A stretch of DNA of 64,000 bases. Source: Rhodobacteraceae bacterium IMCC1909. Its GTDB lineage: Bacteria; Pseudomonadota; Alphaproteobacteria; Rhodobacterales; Rhodobacteraceae. Each line of letters starts with the position of its first letter. Position 1 is the stretch's first letter. The stretch covers positions 1,612,001 to 1,676,000 of the forward strand of contig JAPDHM010000001.1 in the NCBI GenBank assembly GCA_030704425.1, read 5' to 3'. The translations under genes were made by a program, and so were the position numbers. Positions 10,618-20,572 of the stretch are shown in pieces. The notes below the pieces were generated by a model. It did no database searches, was not told the DNA's origin, and saw only the letters and a list, made by a program, of their open reading frames with translations.

Positions 10618-12153
10618 TTATGCGAAATCTGCGGCGAAGTCGTCCAGCGCAGCTTTGATTTTTGCTTCCGCATCACCTTTGATCTTCGGATCATCTTTAG
10701 TGATCATGGCCAAAACGTCGCTGGCTTTACCGCGCAGATGCGCCAAAAGCCCTGCTTCGAAACGACCTACGTCAGAGACGTCGATCTTGTCCAAATAGCC
10801 TTTGGTGCCGGCGTAGATCACGCAGACAATTTCAGCATTTGTCAAAGGCGCATACTGCGGCTGTTTCATCAGCTCAGTCAAACGCGCGCCACGGCTCAGC
10901 AATTGCTGGGTCGCTGCATCAAGGTCAGAGCCAAACTGAGCAAATGCCGCCATCTCACGATACTGCGCAAGTTCCAGTTTCACCGGACCTGCAACAGATT
11001 TCATTGCGTTGGTTTGCGCAGAAGAGCCCACACGGGACACGGACAGACCCGTATTCACCGCAGGACGGATGCCTTGGTAGAACAATTCTGTTTCCAAGAA
11101 GATCTGACCATCTGTGATCGAGATCACGTTGGTTGGAATAAAGGCGGAAACGTCGCCACCTTGTGTTTCGATGATTGGCAAAGCGGTCAAAGAGCCAGAT
11201 CCATTGTCTTCGTTCAACTTTGAAGAGCGTTCCAACAATCTGGAGTGAAGATAGAACACATCCCCAGGATAGGCTTCACGTCCGGGCGGGCGACGCAGGA
11301 GCAAGGACATCTGACGATAAGAGACCGCTTGCTTGGACAGATCATCATAGATGATCAAAGCATGTTTGCCATTGTCGCGGAAATATTCGGCCATGGAGGT
11401 CGCAGCATAGGGTGCCAAGAATTGCATAGGTGCAGGGTCAGAGGCGGTTGCGGCCACAACGATTGAATAGTCAATCGCGCCAGATTCTTCGAGCTTTCTC
11501 ACCAATTGAGCCACAGTCGAGCGCTTTTGACCGACCGCCACATAGACACAATAGAGCTTTTCGGAATCGTCCGCCGCTGCGTCATTATATGATTTCTGGT
11601 TCAAGATCGTGTCGAGCGCCACGGCTGTTTTACCGGTCTGACGGTCACCAATGATCAATTCGCGCTGACCGCGTCCAATTGGGATCATGGCGTCCACAGA
11701 TTTCAAACCCGTTGCCATAGGCTCATGCACCGATTTACGCGGGATGATGCCAGGCGCTTTCACATCCGCTTGGCTGCGCAATTTGGTTTTAATCGGACCT
11801 TTTCCGTCCAATGGGTTGCCCAAACCGTCCACAACACGGCCCAGCAATTCCGGACCAACAGGAACGTCCACAATCGCGTTTGTCCGCTTGACCGTGTCAC
11901 CTTCTTTGATGTCCCGGTCGGAGCCGAAAATAACAACACCAACGTTGTCTGATTCCAAGTTCAGCGCCATCCCTTGGATGCCGCCGGGGAATTCAACCAT
12001 TTCACCAGCTTGAACATTGTCCAGACCGAACACACGCGCGATACCATCCCCAACGGAAAGGACACGGCCCACTTCGGCAACTTCAGCTTCTTGGCCAAAG
12101 TTTTTAATCTGGTCTTTTAGGATCGCAGAGATTTCTGCAGCTTCGATCGCCAT
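10618..12153 (-). CDS. atpA: ATP synthase F1 alpha subunit
   Basis: A 511-residue regulatory nucleotide-binding subunit. The P-loop GDRQTGKTA lies near residues 169-177, and [21 protein letters not shown] near 290 is the classical alpha/beta signature. The N-terminus [16 protein letters not shown] is typical of alphaproteobacteria. It directly follows atpH with no intergenic gap. Length and motif order are normal. Confidence 0.97.
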   Translation of the reverse strand: MAIEAAEISAILKDQIKNFGQEAEVAEVGRVLSVGDGIARVFGLDNVQAGEMVEFPGGIQGMALNLESDNVGVVIFGSDRDIKEGDTVKRTNAIVDVPVGPELLGRVVDGLGNPLDGKGPIKTKLRSQADVKAPGIIPRKSVHEPMATGLKSVDAMIPIGRGQRELIIGDRQTGKTAVALDTILNQKSYNDAAADDSEKLYCVYVAVGQKRSTVAQLVRKLEESGAIDYSIVVAATASDPAPMQFLAPYAATSMAEYFRDNGKHALIIYDDLSKQAVSYRQMSLLLRRPPGREAYPGDVFYLHSRLLERSSKLNEDNGSGSLTALPIIETQGGDVSAFIPTNVISITDGQIFLETELFYQGIRPAVNTGLSVSRVGSSAQTNAMKSVAGPVKLELAQYREMAAFAQFGSDLDAATQQLLSRGARLTELMKQPQYAPLTNAEIVCVIYAGTKGYLDKIDVSDVGRFEAGLLAHLRGKASDVLAMITKDDPKIKGDAEAKIKAALDDFAADFA

Positions 12154-12714
12154 TTATCCGACCTCTTTCATTGTGTTCTGAAGGGCATTGAGCTTGGAGC
12201 GGATCGAGGTGTCGATCATCTTCGAGCCCACTTTAACAACAAGACCGCCGATGAGGCTTTCATCAACAGTCGCTTTGATTTTCACATCAAGGTCCAATTG
12301 GGCCTTGAGTGTTTTGGCCAATTTCGTGGCCTGCGTTTTGGTCAACGCCTTGGCAGAAGTCACCTCAGCGGTCACCTCGCCTTTATCTTCCGCGATGCGC
12401 GCGCGCAGTGCTGCCAAAAGGCTGGGCAGTACGAACAAACGGCGCTTCGCTGCCATCAACGACAGCGTATTGACCATCATTGGTTGCAATTTCATTTTCT
12501 GGGCCACGGCTGTGATCGCCTGCCCCATTTCTGCGCGTGAATAAACAGGTGATGTCACCAAAGCGCGCAAATCTGCGCTTTCGCTCAATGCGCTCTCCAG
12601 CACATCTACATCAGCCTCCAGTGGCTTCAACTTCTTGTCGTCCTTGGCAAGCGAAAACACCGCTGTTGCGTAGCGGCTTGCAATACCAGACGAGATCGAT
12701 GCTGGTTCGGACAA
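12154..12714 (-). CDS. atpH: ATP synthase F1 delta subunit, TTG start
   Basis: The delta subunit (186 residues with this start) links the F1 head to the peripheral stalk. The N-terminus [22 protein letters not shown] is the family's helical domain, and the C-terminus [22 protein letters not shown] is its conserved signature. No ATG fits. The TTG at 12714 has AGAGGG six bases upstream, gives the usual length for alphaproteobacteria, and lies 62 bases downstream of a good promoter. The open frame runs upstream to about 12804, but that would include the promoter. A second TTG two codons upstream overlaps the Shine-Dalgarno. Confidence 0.92.
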   Translation of the reverse strand: MSEPASISSGIASRYATAVFSLAKDDKKLKPLEADVDVLESALSESADLRALVTSPVYSRAEMGQAITAVAQKMKLQPMMVNTLSLMAAKRRLFVLPSLLAALRARIAEDKGEVTAEVTSAKALTKTQATKLAKTLKAQLDLDVKIKATVDESLIGGLVVKVGSKMIDTSIRSKLNALQNTMKEVG

Positions 12715-12776
12715 AGACAACCCTCTCGATGCTGGCCCGTCCGAAACTTGAGCTTCAGACAAAGGCGTTGGACGCG

Positions 12777-12805
12777 CTATAGATCTACAGCGGCGAAATC
12801 TCAAG
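12777..12805 (-). promoter_or_regulatory. Housekeeping-type promoter of atpHAGDC
   Basis: On the minus strand CTTGAG (12805-12800) and CTATAG (12782-12777) are separated by 17 bases. This fits the alphaproteobacterial sigma-70 pattern (CTTGA at -35, TATA-like at -10). It lies about 60 bases before the atpH TTG start. It was identified by eye only. Confidence 0.6.
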
Positions 12806-12944
12806 CCGTTTAGCAGAGCATTTCGTACGCCGCAACGCTAATGACGGGCAAAAACACCGCAAAAATTTCAAAAAACAAAGCATTTGTTAAGGTTGCGTCC
12901 CTTTGTTCCGCCCAAGACGCCAAAAAAACCGAATCCGCAGGATG

Positions 12945-13706
12945 TCAAAGGTTGCCCGATTGCGCAGAAATTGGATCTGGAGCTTTGATCCCCTCCAAAA
13001 GCCCCAAGGGCCGCGAGATGATCTGCCCCAAGCCAGGCCTACGAGGACGCGGCACTTGCTTACTCACCTCCAGAATCAAAACACCCCCGCCGCGCCAAGC
13101 CGGGATCGTTTGCCCAATGCGCTCAATCGGCCCAGACATGCGCCGCCAAAACGGTCCAGACCAAGGCGGCTGGTAAAGGGCCGTCACATGATGCTCCGGC
13201 AAAAACCCATGCCATTTCAGCCGAGATTCCAACTGCCCGGCGGTATAGGGGCGCGCAAAGGAGAAGGGCGTGCCTTCTCGGCGCGCCCAAAGACTGGCTC
13301 TATTGGGCACGATAAAAATGGCGCGGCCGGCAGGTGCAAGCACCCGGTAACATTCCTCCAGCACCGCAGCGGCATGTTCTGACGTATCAAGCCCATGCAG
13401 CACCAGGAGCTTGTCAATCGAGCCGGTTTCCACCGGCCAGCGGGTCTCTTCGCAAAGCACCGAGCAATTGGGCAGGCCCGGCGGCCAATGCATGACCCCT
13501 TGCCGCGCAGGCATCAAGGCTGTAACCCTCCGCGCCGAGCTCAAATAAGGGCGCAAAAGCGGCGCTGCAAAGCCATAGCCGAGCACCACCTCATGCCGCG
13601 CTTGCGGCCATAGACGCAAAACCTGCTCTCGAATCGTTGCCTGAACCGAGCGCCCCAAAAAGGACCGATAATAAAACGCCCGCAGCTCACGCACATCTAA
13701 ATGCAT
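12945..13706 (-). CDS. SAM-dependent methyltransferase (class I)
   Basis: A 253-residue protein with a Rossmann-type methyltransferase layout. A glycine-containing motif I (VVLGYGFAAPLLRPY) lies near residue 40, followed by the acidic/strand region DKLLVLHGLD near 99-108, and EECYRVLAPAGRAIFIVPN near 117-135 is the typical motif V-VI segment of Methyltransf_11 proteins. The start at 13706 (MHLDVRELRAFY) is chosen because the longer frame to 13787 would overlap the divergent gloB. No substrate can be inferred. The gloB neighbour is common in this group of bacteria but is not informative about substrate. Confidence 0.82.
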   Translation of the reverse strand: MHLDVRELRAFYYRSFLGRSVQATIREQVLRLWPQARHEVVLGYGFAAPLLRPYLSSARRVTALMPARQGVMHWPPGLPNCSVLCEETRWPVETGSIDKLLVLHGLDTSEHAAAVLEECYRVLAPAGRAIFIVPNRASLWARREGTPFSFARPYTAGQLESRLKWHGFLPEHHVTALYQPPWSGPFWRRMSGPIERIGQTIPAWRGGGVLILEVSKQVPRPRRPGLGQIISRPLGLLEGIKAPDPISAQSGNL

Positions 13707-13767
13707 TGTAGTTTGGTCCCCATGGATTACACTCAACTTGAGGCTACCAAATAAAGGCGGGAATACC

Positions 13768-14565
13768 ATGGTAAATTCGAGTATCACAATTTACACCCTG
13801 CCCTGCCTGTCAGACAATTATGCCTATGTTATTCACAATAGCGCTTCCGGCACGGCAGCGGTTGTCGACGTGCCGGAAGCGGGGCCTTTGGTCGATAAGA
13901 TTTCCGAGCTGAATGTGCCCGTCACCGATATATTTTTGACTCATCACCATTGGGATCACATTGATGGGCTTCCCGATCTGCAAGCCGCTTTGACCGGCTC
14001 TTTGAGCCAAGCGCCCGCTACAGTCATCGGTGCCAAAGCCGACGCGCATCGCCTGCCCTCTTTGGATCAGGCCGTCAGCCCAGGGGATTGCCTCACACTT
14101 TGCGGCATTGAAGGGGATATCTATGACGTCTCTGGCCATACGCTGGGTCACCTGGCGCTGCATTTGCCAAGCGCAAAAGCATTGTTCACAGCCGACAGTT
14201 TGATGGCTATGGGCTGCGGCCGTCTGTTTGAGGGGTCAGCGGTGCAAATGTGGCACAGCCTGCAGCAGCTCCGTGCACTGCCGCAAGACACATGGGTTTA
14301 CTCAGGGCATGAATACACAGCCTCCAATATGGCCTTCACGCAATCTTTGGACGAAGACAATCCAGCCATTGCCGCCCGTGCCGCTCAAATCACCGAAGAT
14401 CGCGCCGCAGGTCGCCCGACGGTGCCAAGCCTCTTAGCTCTTGAGATGCAAACCAATCCGTTTTTGCGCGCCGACGATCCAGCCCTGCAAGCGGCCGTCG
14501 GCATGGCAGGCGCCACCGCCGAACAGGTTTTCACGGAAATCCGCGCCAGAAAAGATAAGTTTTAG
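13768..14565 (+). CDS. gloB: Hydroxyacylglutathione hydrolase (glyoxalase II)
   Basis: This 265-residue metallo-beta-lactamase-fold enzyme hydrolyses S-lactoylglutathione to lactate and glutathione in methylglyoxal detoxification. The binuclear metal site is visible: THHHWDH near residues 57-63, SGHTLGH near 119, FTADSLMAMGCGRLFEG near 141 and SGHEYT near 184. The ATG at 13768 follows AGGCGGG; ten extra codons upstream are not needed. Family length is about 255. Confidence 0.95.
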   Translation: MVNSSITIYTLPCLSDNYAYVIHNSASGTAAVVDVPEAGPLVDKISELNVPVTDIFLTHHHWDHIDGLPDLQAALTGSLSQAPATVIGAKADAHRLPSLDQAVSPGDCLTLCGIEGDIYDVSGHTLGHLALHLPSAKALFTADSLMAMGCGRLFEGSAVQMWHSLQQLRALPQDTWVYSGHEYTASNMAFTQSLDEDNPAIAARAAQITEDRAAGRPTVPSLLALEMQTNPFLRADDPALQAAVGMAGATAEQVFTEIRARKDKF

Positions 14566-14704
14566 GAAAAATCTGGCGATAAAAGTGCGATATTTAACTT
14601 TTTATGGCCTAAATAACAGATTGCCCCTTGAAGGTTGCCTCAGAAAACCGAAATCTTAGGGGGACAGCGATCATAACGATCACAGACTTTTGTAGGAGAC
14701 GCGC

Positions 14705-17035
14705 GTGCCATCATTTTCCGCATCATTAGAAAACGCCATCCACGAAGCGCTGGCCGCTGCCAATGCCCGAAAACATGAATTGGCAACTTTGGAACACTTG
14801 CTCCTGGCCCTTCTCGATGAACCCGATGCTGCAAAAGTCATGCGCGCCTGCTCTGTCGATCTTAAGCTCCTGCGCAAAGCTCTTGTCGACTTTATTGAGG
14901 ACGACCTCAGCACCCTGATCACCGATGTGGATGGATCAGAGGCCGTTCCAACCGCCGCCTTTCAGCGTGTGATCCAACGGGCCGCCATACATGTGCAATC
15001 TTCAGGGCGCACAGAAGTGACGGGCGCCAATGTTTTGGTCGCAATATTTGCCGAACGCGAGAGCAACGCGGCCTATTTCCTGCAAGAGCAAGACATGACC
15101 CGCTATGATGCGGTGAATTTCATCGCCCATGGGGTGGCCAAAGATCCCGACTTTATCGAAAGCCGGCCAATTGTTGGCGCTGAAGATGAGGCGGAAATGT
15201 TTGACGGTGAACCGCGTGAGACCGCCGAAAAAGAGAGCGCTTTGGCAAAATATTGCATCGATCTCAATGAAAAATCTGCCAAGGGCAATGTAGATCCGCT
15301 GATTGGCCGCGACCATGAGGTTGAGCGCTGCATCCAGGTGCTGTGCCGCCGCCGCAAAAACAACCCGATTCTGGTCGGCGATCCCGGCGTCGGCAAAACA
15401 GCCATTGCCGAAGGTCTGGCGCGCAAAATTACGCAGGGCCAAACCCCAGCGATCCTGTCCAAAACGACCATCTATTCACTCGACATGGGCGCACTTTTGG
15501 CGGGAACCCGCTATCGGGGCGATTTTGAAGAACGCCTCAAAGCCGTGATGAAGGAGATGGAGGAGCATGATGATGCGGTGCTTTTCATCGACGAAATTCA
15601 CACGGTCATTGGTGCCGGTGCCACCTCCGGTGGAGCAATGGATGCCTCGAACCTGCTGAAACCCGCGCTGCAGGGCGGCAAACTGCGCTGCATGGGCTCA
15701 ACAACTTATAAAGAATTCCGGCAGCATTTTGAAAAAGATCGCGCTCTGGCCCGCCGATTTCAGAAAATTGATGTGGCCGAACCTTCCGTGGAAGACAGCG
15801 TGAAAATCCTAAAAGGGTTGAAACCCTATTTTGAAGAGCACCACGACGTAAAATATACTTCCGATGCCATCAAAACGGCTGTCGAATTGGCCGCGCGCTA
15901 TATCAATGATCGAAAATTACCGGACAAGGCTATCGATGTGATTGACGAGGCCGGCGCAGCGCAGCATTTGCTGAGTGACAGCAAGCGACGCAAAACCATC
16001 GGGGTGAAAGAGATTGAAGCTGTCGTCGCAAAAATTGCGCGAATTCCGCCCAAATCCGTGTCGAAAGACGATGCGGAAGTTTTGCGCGATCTTGAAGCCG
16101 GTCTGAAACGGGTGGTCTTTGGCCAGGATACGGCGATTGAAGCCTTGGCCTCGGCGATCAAACTGGCCCGCGCGGGTCTGCGTGAACCAGAAAAGCCCAT
16201 CGGAAACTATCTATTTGCCGGGCCAACCGGCGTTGGTAAAACCGAAGTGGCCAAGCAGTTGGCCGATGGTCTGGGCGTCAAGCTGATCCGCTTTGACATG
16301 TCCGAATATATGGAGAAACACGCCATCAGCCGCTTGATCGGTGCACCTCCCGGCTATGTCGGCTTTGATCAAGGCGGCATGCTGACCGACAGTGTCGATC
16401 AAGATCCCCATTGCGTGCTCTTGTTGGATGAAATCGAAAAAGCACACCCGGATGTGTTCAACATCCTTCTGCAGGTCATGGATCACGGTAAATTGACAGA
16501 TCACAATGGCCGCACCACGGATTTCCGCAATGTGGTGTTGATCATGACCTCGAATGCTGGAGCGTCAGAAATGTCCAAAGCCGCAATCGGATTTGGGCGC
16601 GAACGTCGCGAGGGCGAAGACACCCAAGCCATTGAACGCACCTTCACGCCCGAGTTCCGCAATCGCCTCGATGCGGTGGTCAGTTTCGCGCCATTGGACC
16701 GCGATGTCATCGCGCAGGTGGTCGAAAAATTTGTTCTGCAACTTGAGGCGCAATTGATGGATCGCAATGTGTCTATCGAGATTACCAAAGCGGCCGCCGA
16801 TTGGCTCGGCGAAAAGGGTTACGATTCCAAAATGGGCGCGCGTCCCTTGGGCCGGGTGATCCAAGAGCATATCAAAAAGCCATTGGCCGAAGAATTACTC
16901 TTTGGCAAACTCACCAAAGGCGGCGTGGTCAAAGTTGGTGTGAAAGCTGGCGCGTTGGATTTGAAAATCGAAGAGCCTCAAAAGCCGCGGATCACCACTA
17001 AAGCCAAGAAACCTCCGCTTTTGACCGCCGAGTAG
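14705..17035 (+). CDS. clpA: ATP-dependent Clp protease ATP-binding subunit ClpA
   Basis: A 776-residue AAA+ unfoldase that feeds substrates, including N-degron proteins, to ClpP. The N-terminal double Clp-N repeat spans residues 1-145, the first AAA+ module has GDPGVGKTA near 223 and FIDEIHTVIGAG near 295, and the second has GPTGVGKTE near 505 and LLDEIEKAH near 574. A ClpP-binding IGF-type loop is seen in AAIGFGRER. The short D1-D2 spacing without the long middle domain separates it from ClpB. The GTG start has AGGAG six bases upstream. No clpS gene lies between it and gloB. Confidence 0.97.
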   Translation: MPSFSASLENAIHEALAAANARKHELATLEHLLLALLDEPDAAKVMRACSVDLKLLRKALVDFIEDDLSTLITDVDGSEAVPTAAFQRVIQRAAIHVQSSGRTEVTGANVLVAIFAERESNAAYFLQEQDMTRYDAVNFIAHGVAKDPDFIESRPIVGAEDEAEMFDGEPRETAEKESALAKYCIDLNEKSAKGNVDPLIGRDHEVERCIQVLCRRRKNNPILVGDPGVGKTAIAEGLARKITQGQTPAILSKTTIYSLDMGALLAGTRYRGDFEERLKAVMKEMEEHDDAVLFIDEIHTVIGAGATSGGAMDASNLLKPALQGGKLRCMGSTTYKEFRQHFEKDRALARRFQKIDVAEPSVEDSVKILKGLKPYFEEHHDVKYTSDAIKTAVELAARYINDRKLPDKAIDVIDEAGAAQHLLSDSKRRKTIGVKEIEAVVAKIARIPPKSVSKDDAEVLRDLEAGLKRVVFGQDTAIEALASAIKLARAGLREPEKPIGNYLFAGPTGVGKTEVAKQLADGLGVKLIRFDMSEYMEKHAISRLIGAPPGYVGFDQGGMLTDSVDQDPHCVLLLDEIEKAHPDVFNILLQVMDHGKLTDHNGRTTDFRNVVLIMTSNAGASEMSKAAIGFGRERREGEDTQAIERTFTPEFRNRLDAVVSFAPLDRDVIAQVVEKFVLQLEAQLMDRNVSIEITKAAADWLGEKGYDSKMGARPLGRVIQEHIKKPLAEELLFGKLTKGGVVKVGVKAGALDLKIEEPQKPRITTKAKKPPLLTAE

Positions 17036-17061
17036 GCCCTATCATCCCCTCAAATAGGGCC
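17035..17061. terminator. Hairpin between convergent clpA and MotB-like genes
   Basis: Perfect 8-base arms GGCCCTAT (17035-17042) and ATAGGGCC (17054-17061) enclose an 11-base loop. There is no T-tract on either side. It lies in the 44-base gap between two convergent genes, so it may serve as a weak bidirectional terminator. Confidence 0.4.
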
Positions 17062-17079
17062 AGTGCGGTGAGATCGGGA

Positions 17080-19323
17080 TTACTTCTCAGTCAATTTCAG
17101 CTCAATCCGCCGATTTTGCGCCCGTGCTACGCGCGAATTGGCAGGATTAATGGGCTGATACTCGCCAAACCCATTGGCCGAGAGCCGGCGCGGCGGCATT
17201 TGCTCCGAGGTCATCAGATATAGAACCACAGACAGCGCCCGCGCCTGGCTTAGCTCCCAATTGTTTTGAAAGCGACTGCCCGGAAGGATTGGTTGGTCAT
17301 CGGTGTGACCATCCACCTGCAACACCCAATCAATATTTTGCGGAATCTCTTGGGTGACATCCTTCAAAATACTCGCCACTTTTGATATCTCTTTACGGCC
17401 AGCCGCCGTCAGCTCAGCACGGCCAGAAGCAAAGAGCACCTCAGAGGAAAAGACAAAACGGTCCCCAACGATACTGACCCCGTCGATATCCTCCAAAAGA
17501 CCGCGCAGACTGCCAAAAAAGTCCGACTTATAGCGCTCCAGGGTCTTGGCCTCGGCTTCAAGCCGGGCCTTCTCCTCTTCCAGGCGCCGCTTTTCCGCCG
17601 CTTCCAAAGCCAAGTTGCGCTTGGATTCCGCTGCGACCTGTGCCAGCGCCACGTTCAACTCACTGCCAAGATTGGTGATCTTAACATTATTGTCCGCGTC
17701 ACGACGCTTGTAATCGTCCAGCGTGGCCTGAAGCCCACCGATTTGGGCGCGCAATTCGCGCACCTCTTGGCTTAGCAGCGCCATTTTGCGCTGTGCCTCC
17801 GTCGAAATCGCTTTTGCTTCCTGCAGCTCCGCCTGTGCCGTCGCCAATAAGGCCGCCTTCTGCTCGGCAGAGGTCAATTGCTGCTCCGCCGTTTGCCGTG
17901 CGGCGATGGCTTTGGACAGCGCCGAACGCAGATCATCTGTATCCGCATTCTGCGCTTCGGCTTCAGCGGCCTCAAGTGCCACCAAAGCTGTCGCCAACTT
18001 CTCACCGAGTGTTTTTTCAACGCTCTGCGCCGCGGCCAAAAGCGCCAGGGTTTCCTCGGCTTTTTTGCGCTGATCGTTTAACTCCAAAGTCAAAGAAGAT
18101 ATCGCCGCTTCACTTTGTTCCAGATCCGCCCGCAGTTTTTCAGCCGCCGCGGCCATGGACAATTGTTCGAGTTCTTTCTGGCTCAAAGCCGCTTCCGTAG
18201 CCTCCAAACGTTCCCGCAAAAAAGCCGCGGACACGCGATTGAGCTCTTCGTCATTCAAGGCATTCGTCAATTCTTCGGCGCGGCGACTTAACGCTTGGTT
18301 GTCCTGCTCAAGCTGGGAAGCCCGTTCTTGCTGCGTCACCAAAAGCGCCAAGGTATTGGCAAGGTTGATATTTGTATCCTGCGCATCCCGGCGCAGATCA
18401 GCCAGCATCTCATCCATGAGTTCGCGTTGTCGTTCGGCCAGCGCAGCCTGCTCGGTCTGTGCTGCAATTGTCGCCTGCGCCGCCAGCAATGATTGCTGCA
18501 AACTGGCCTTATCCTCATCCAATGCGGCCAGTTCCTCACGACGTAGCGCCTCTTTCTCGATCAATTGCTGCAAGCGGGTCTCGAAATCTGCGATCGTGGC
18601 CTCGGCCGTGGATTTTTCGTCCTGCAACGCGCTGATTTGAGCGTCTGCATCTGCAATCCGGGCTGTGTCTTCCAACGATTGGGCCAGAAGCAGGGTCAAT
18701 TGCGCTTCCAGCTCCGTGATCTGCCCTTCCGATTTGCTTTGTTCACGCAAAAGCGACGCCACTTGCGTTTCGAAATCTAAGATCGTGTCTTCAGACTGGG
18801 ACTGCTGCGTCTGCAGTTGCGACACTTGCAGTTTGAACCGCTCAATCTCTCCTTCCGCCCGCTGTTGCAGCGCCAAGAGATTGGCCACCTGCGTCTCGAA
18901 ATCATTGATCCTTGCCGTGGCCGCTTTGAGGTCTGCAGCCCGTGCATCACGCTCGGCGGTCAAAGTCGCGATAAGGCCCAATTGCCTTTCGCCCTGAGCC
19001 TGCGCGGCGGCAAGCTGATCGTCAAGTTTCGCGACCTGAAGGGTGAGCTCGGAGGCCGCAGCGCGCTCCAAACCCAAAGCATCGCCGAGAGCCAGGATCT
19101 GCCCTTCCAAATCTTCCAATTGCGCGTTTTTCTGGGCGATATCGACGTTGAGCTCGTCGAGCAACACTCCCTGCCCTTTGATGGTTTGCTGCAACACAAA
19201 TTGCATCACCGCAAAGATCGTGAGCACAAACATCAAGACCAGCAATAAGCCAGTCATCGCATCGACAAACCCCGGCCAGATAGAGGCTTGGAACCTTGCG
19301 CCAGTGCGTCGGGAAAGTGCCAT
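17080..19323 (-). CDS. MotB-like stator protein with a very long coiled coil and OmpA-type domain
   Basis: A 747-residue protein with three parts. A single membrane helix at residues 15-45 carries an Asp at position 21 (GFVDAMTGLLL), matching the ion-carrying Asp of MotB/ZorB-type subunits. A heptad-rich, Glu/Gln/Ala/Leu-dominated coiled coil follows from about 50 to 600. The C-terminal OmpA-like peptidoglycan-binding domain spans about 615-747, with VDGHTDD, NWELSQARA and NRRIELKL. It would be anchored in the inner membrane with a long periplasmic rod. It lies nine bases after its MotA/TolQ-like partner. Its function is unknown; no flagellar, tol or Zorya zorC/zorD genes are adjacent. Confidence 0.85.
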   Translation of the reverse strand: MALSRRTGARFQASIWPGFVDAMTGLLLVLMFVLTIFAVMQFVLQQTIKGQGVLLDELNVDIAQKNAQLEDLEGQILALGDALGLERAAASELTLQVAKLDDQLAAAQAQGERQLGLIATLTAERDARAADLKAATARINDFETQVANLLALQQRAEGEIERFKLQVSQLQTQQSQSEDTILDFETQVASLLREQSKSEGQITELEAQLTLLLAQSLEDTARIADADAQISALQDEKSTAEATIADFETRLQQLIEKEALRREELAALDEDKASLQQSLLAAQATIAAQTEQAALAERQRELMDEMLADLRRDAQDTNINLANTLALLVTQQERASQLEQDNQALSRRAEELTNALNDEELNRVSAAFLRERLEATEAALSQKELEQLSMAAAAEKLRADLEQSEAAISSLTLELNDQRKKAEETLALLAAAQSVEKTLGEKLATALVALEAAEAEAQNADTDDLRSALSKAIAARQTAEQQLTSAEQKAALLATAQAELQEAKAISTEAQRKMALLSQEVRELRAQIGGLQATLDDYKRRDADNNVKITNLGSELNVALAQVAAESKRNLALEAAEKRRLEEEKARLEAEAKTLERYKSDFFGSLRGLLEDIDGVSIVGDRFVFSSEVLFASGRAELTAAGRKEISKVASILKDVTQEIPQNIDWVLQVDGHTDDQPILPGSRFQNNWELSQARALSVVLYLMTSEQMPPRRLSANGFGEYQPINPANSRVARAQNRRIELKLTEK

Positions 19324-19332
19324 CGCGCGCGC

Positions 19333-20505
19333 TTAGCTCTGGTCGCGGCTTGCGGGATTAGACAGGGCTCTGATCGCCTTTGTCAGATTGGCCAGATCAC
19401 TGCGGATTTCGGACAGGCTTTCTTGCCGGCCACTTGAGACTTCCTCAAGCACGCGCAACATCTGCACATCGATCGAACGCAGACGCATCCGGCTCTCCGC
19501 ATCCATCCCGTCACCGCCACCGCCTTCGCCCATCCGCGCGATCATCCGCTCTTGACTGGCCGCCACACGTTCAAGGGCTTCGGTCTGCCCCTGATCGAGC
19601 TTTTGCGTGAGCTTCTCCAAGCTCGCCGTCATCGCCATCAAATGCGACTGTACATGGACCTGATCCTGCCCCGTTTGTGCATACATCCGCGCCATACCGT
19701 CCATCTGTTCAGACATCTGTTCCATCATCGCGCCGAGCATGGTGTTTTGCGCGCCCTCTTCGCCCTCGCCGCCCGAGAACCCCACCCGGGTGATGGTCGA
19801 CAACCATTCTTCCAATTCGCCATAAAACCGGTTCTGCCCTCGGCCAGAAAACACCTCAAGCAGCCCGACAATCAGCGAGCCGGCCAGACCCAATAATGAG
19901 GAGGCAAAGGCCACGCCCATCCCGTCCAACTGCCCTTCAAGACCCAGCTGTAGACGCGAGAAAATATCCACCGCGCTTTCATTCCCTCTCGGGGTCAACG
20001 ATTGGATGGTGGCCACCAAGGCCGGCACAGTGGTGGCCAGACCATAAAACGTGCCCAACAGGCCAATCAGGATCAGCATATTGGTGATATAGCGCGTCAA
20101 TTCGCGCTGCTCATCAATGCGCGTGGAGACCGATTCCAAAATAGACCGCGATGAGGCGGAGCCAAGCTGCGTGCGCGCGCCGCGCCCGCGCAGCAGGCTG
20201 GCCAGGGGCAAAAGCAATTGCGGCGGCTTGGCGTCCTCATGCCCATCTCGCTGGCTGGCAAAGCCTTCGATCCATTGCACCGAATAGATCAGCGACAAAA
20301 CCTGATGAAAACAAGTGGCCACGCCGATGAGAAACACAAAGAGGATAAAGGCGTTGAGATAGGGATTGGCCCAAAAGGTGGGTCCAACGCTGGGATAGGC
20401 CAAATAGCCCAAGCCCAAGACCCCGCCGACAATGGCCAGCATGGTGAGGATTTGACTAAGCGGCTGCGAGAACTGAGGCGTTTGATCTCGGCGGATATGA
20501 TCCAT
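19333..20505 (-). CDS. MotA/TolQ/ExbB-type proton-channel protein
   Basis: A 390-residue inner-membrane protein with four predicted helices near residues 15-37, 48-72, 135-162 and 193-220, the MotA layout. The third and fourth (LILIGLLGTFYGLATTVPALV and GMGVAFASSLLGLAGSLI) carry the family's conserved TFxGL-like and AF-SSLLGL motifs that line the ion path. The cytoplasmic C-terminus from about 235 is helical with Met/Gln-rich segments. The start at 20505 follows AGGACCACAG. With the MotB-like gene nine bases downstream it should form a proton- or sodium-driven 5:2-type complex. The load it drives is unknown. Confidence 0.85.
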   Translation of the reverse strand: MDHIRRDQTPQFSQPLSQILTMLAIVGGVLGLGYLAYPSVGPTFWANPYLNAFILFVFLIGVATCFHQVLSLIYSVQWIEGFASQRDGHEDAKPPQLLLPLASLLRGRGARTQLGSASSRSILESVSTRIDEQRELTRYITNMLILIGLLGTFYGLATTVPALVATIQSLTPRGNESAVDIFSRLQLGLEGQLDGMGVAFASSLLGLAGSLIVGLLEVFSGRGQNRFYGELEEWLSTITRVGFSGGEGEEGAQNTMLGAMMEQMSEQMDGMARMYAQTGQDQVHVQSHLMAMTASLEKLTQKLDQGQTEALERVAASQERMIARMGEGGGGDGMDAESRMRLRSIDVQMLRVLEEVSSGRQESLSEIRSDLANLTKAIRALSNPASRDQS

Positions 20506-20572
20506 ATCTGTGGTCCTGCCCTTAAATTCTAAGTCTATTAGTTTACTGCGCACGGCCCTTTAAGCCAAGCGG

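Noticed and set aside
12918-12944. A terminator after the methyltransferase gene, from a run of seven As (Ts on the minus strand).
   Set aside because: The only stem before it is four bases (ATCC/GGAT), too weak to claim.
14566-14704. A sigma-32-type promoter for clpA based on CTTGAAG near 14627.
   Set aside because: No CCCCAT- or CTATAT-like -10 element lies at the right distance.
17080-20505. The MotA/MotB-like pair as a Zorya anti-phage system.
   Set aside because: No zorC, zorD or zorE gene is adjacent, the long helical region is on the wrong partner, and the flanking genes (clpA, chaC, tyrC, hisC) are core genes rather than a defence island.
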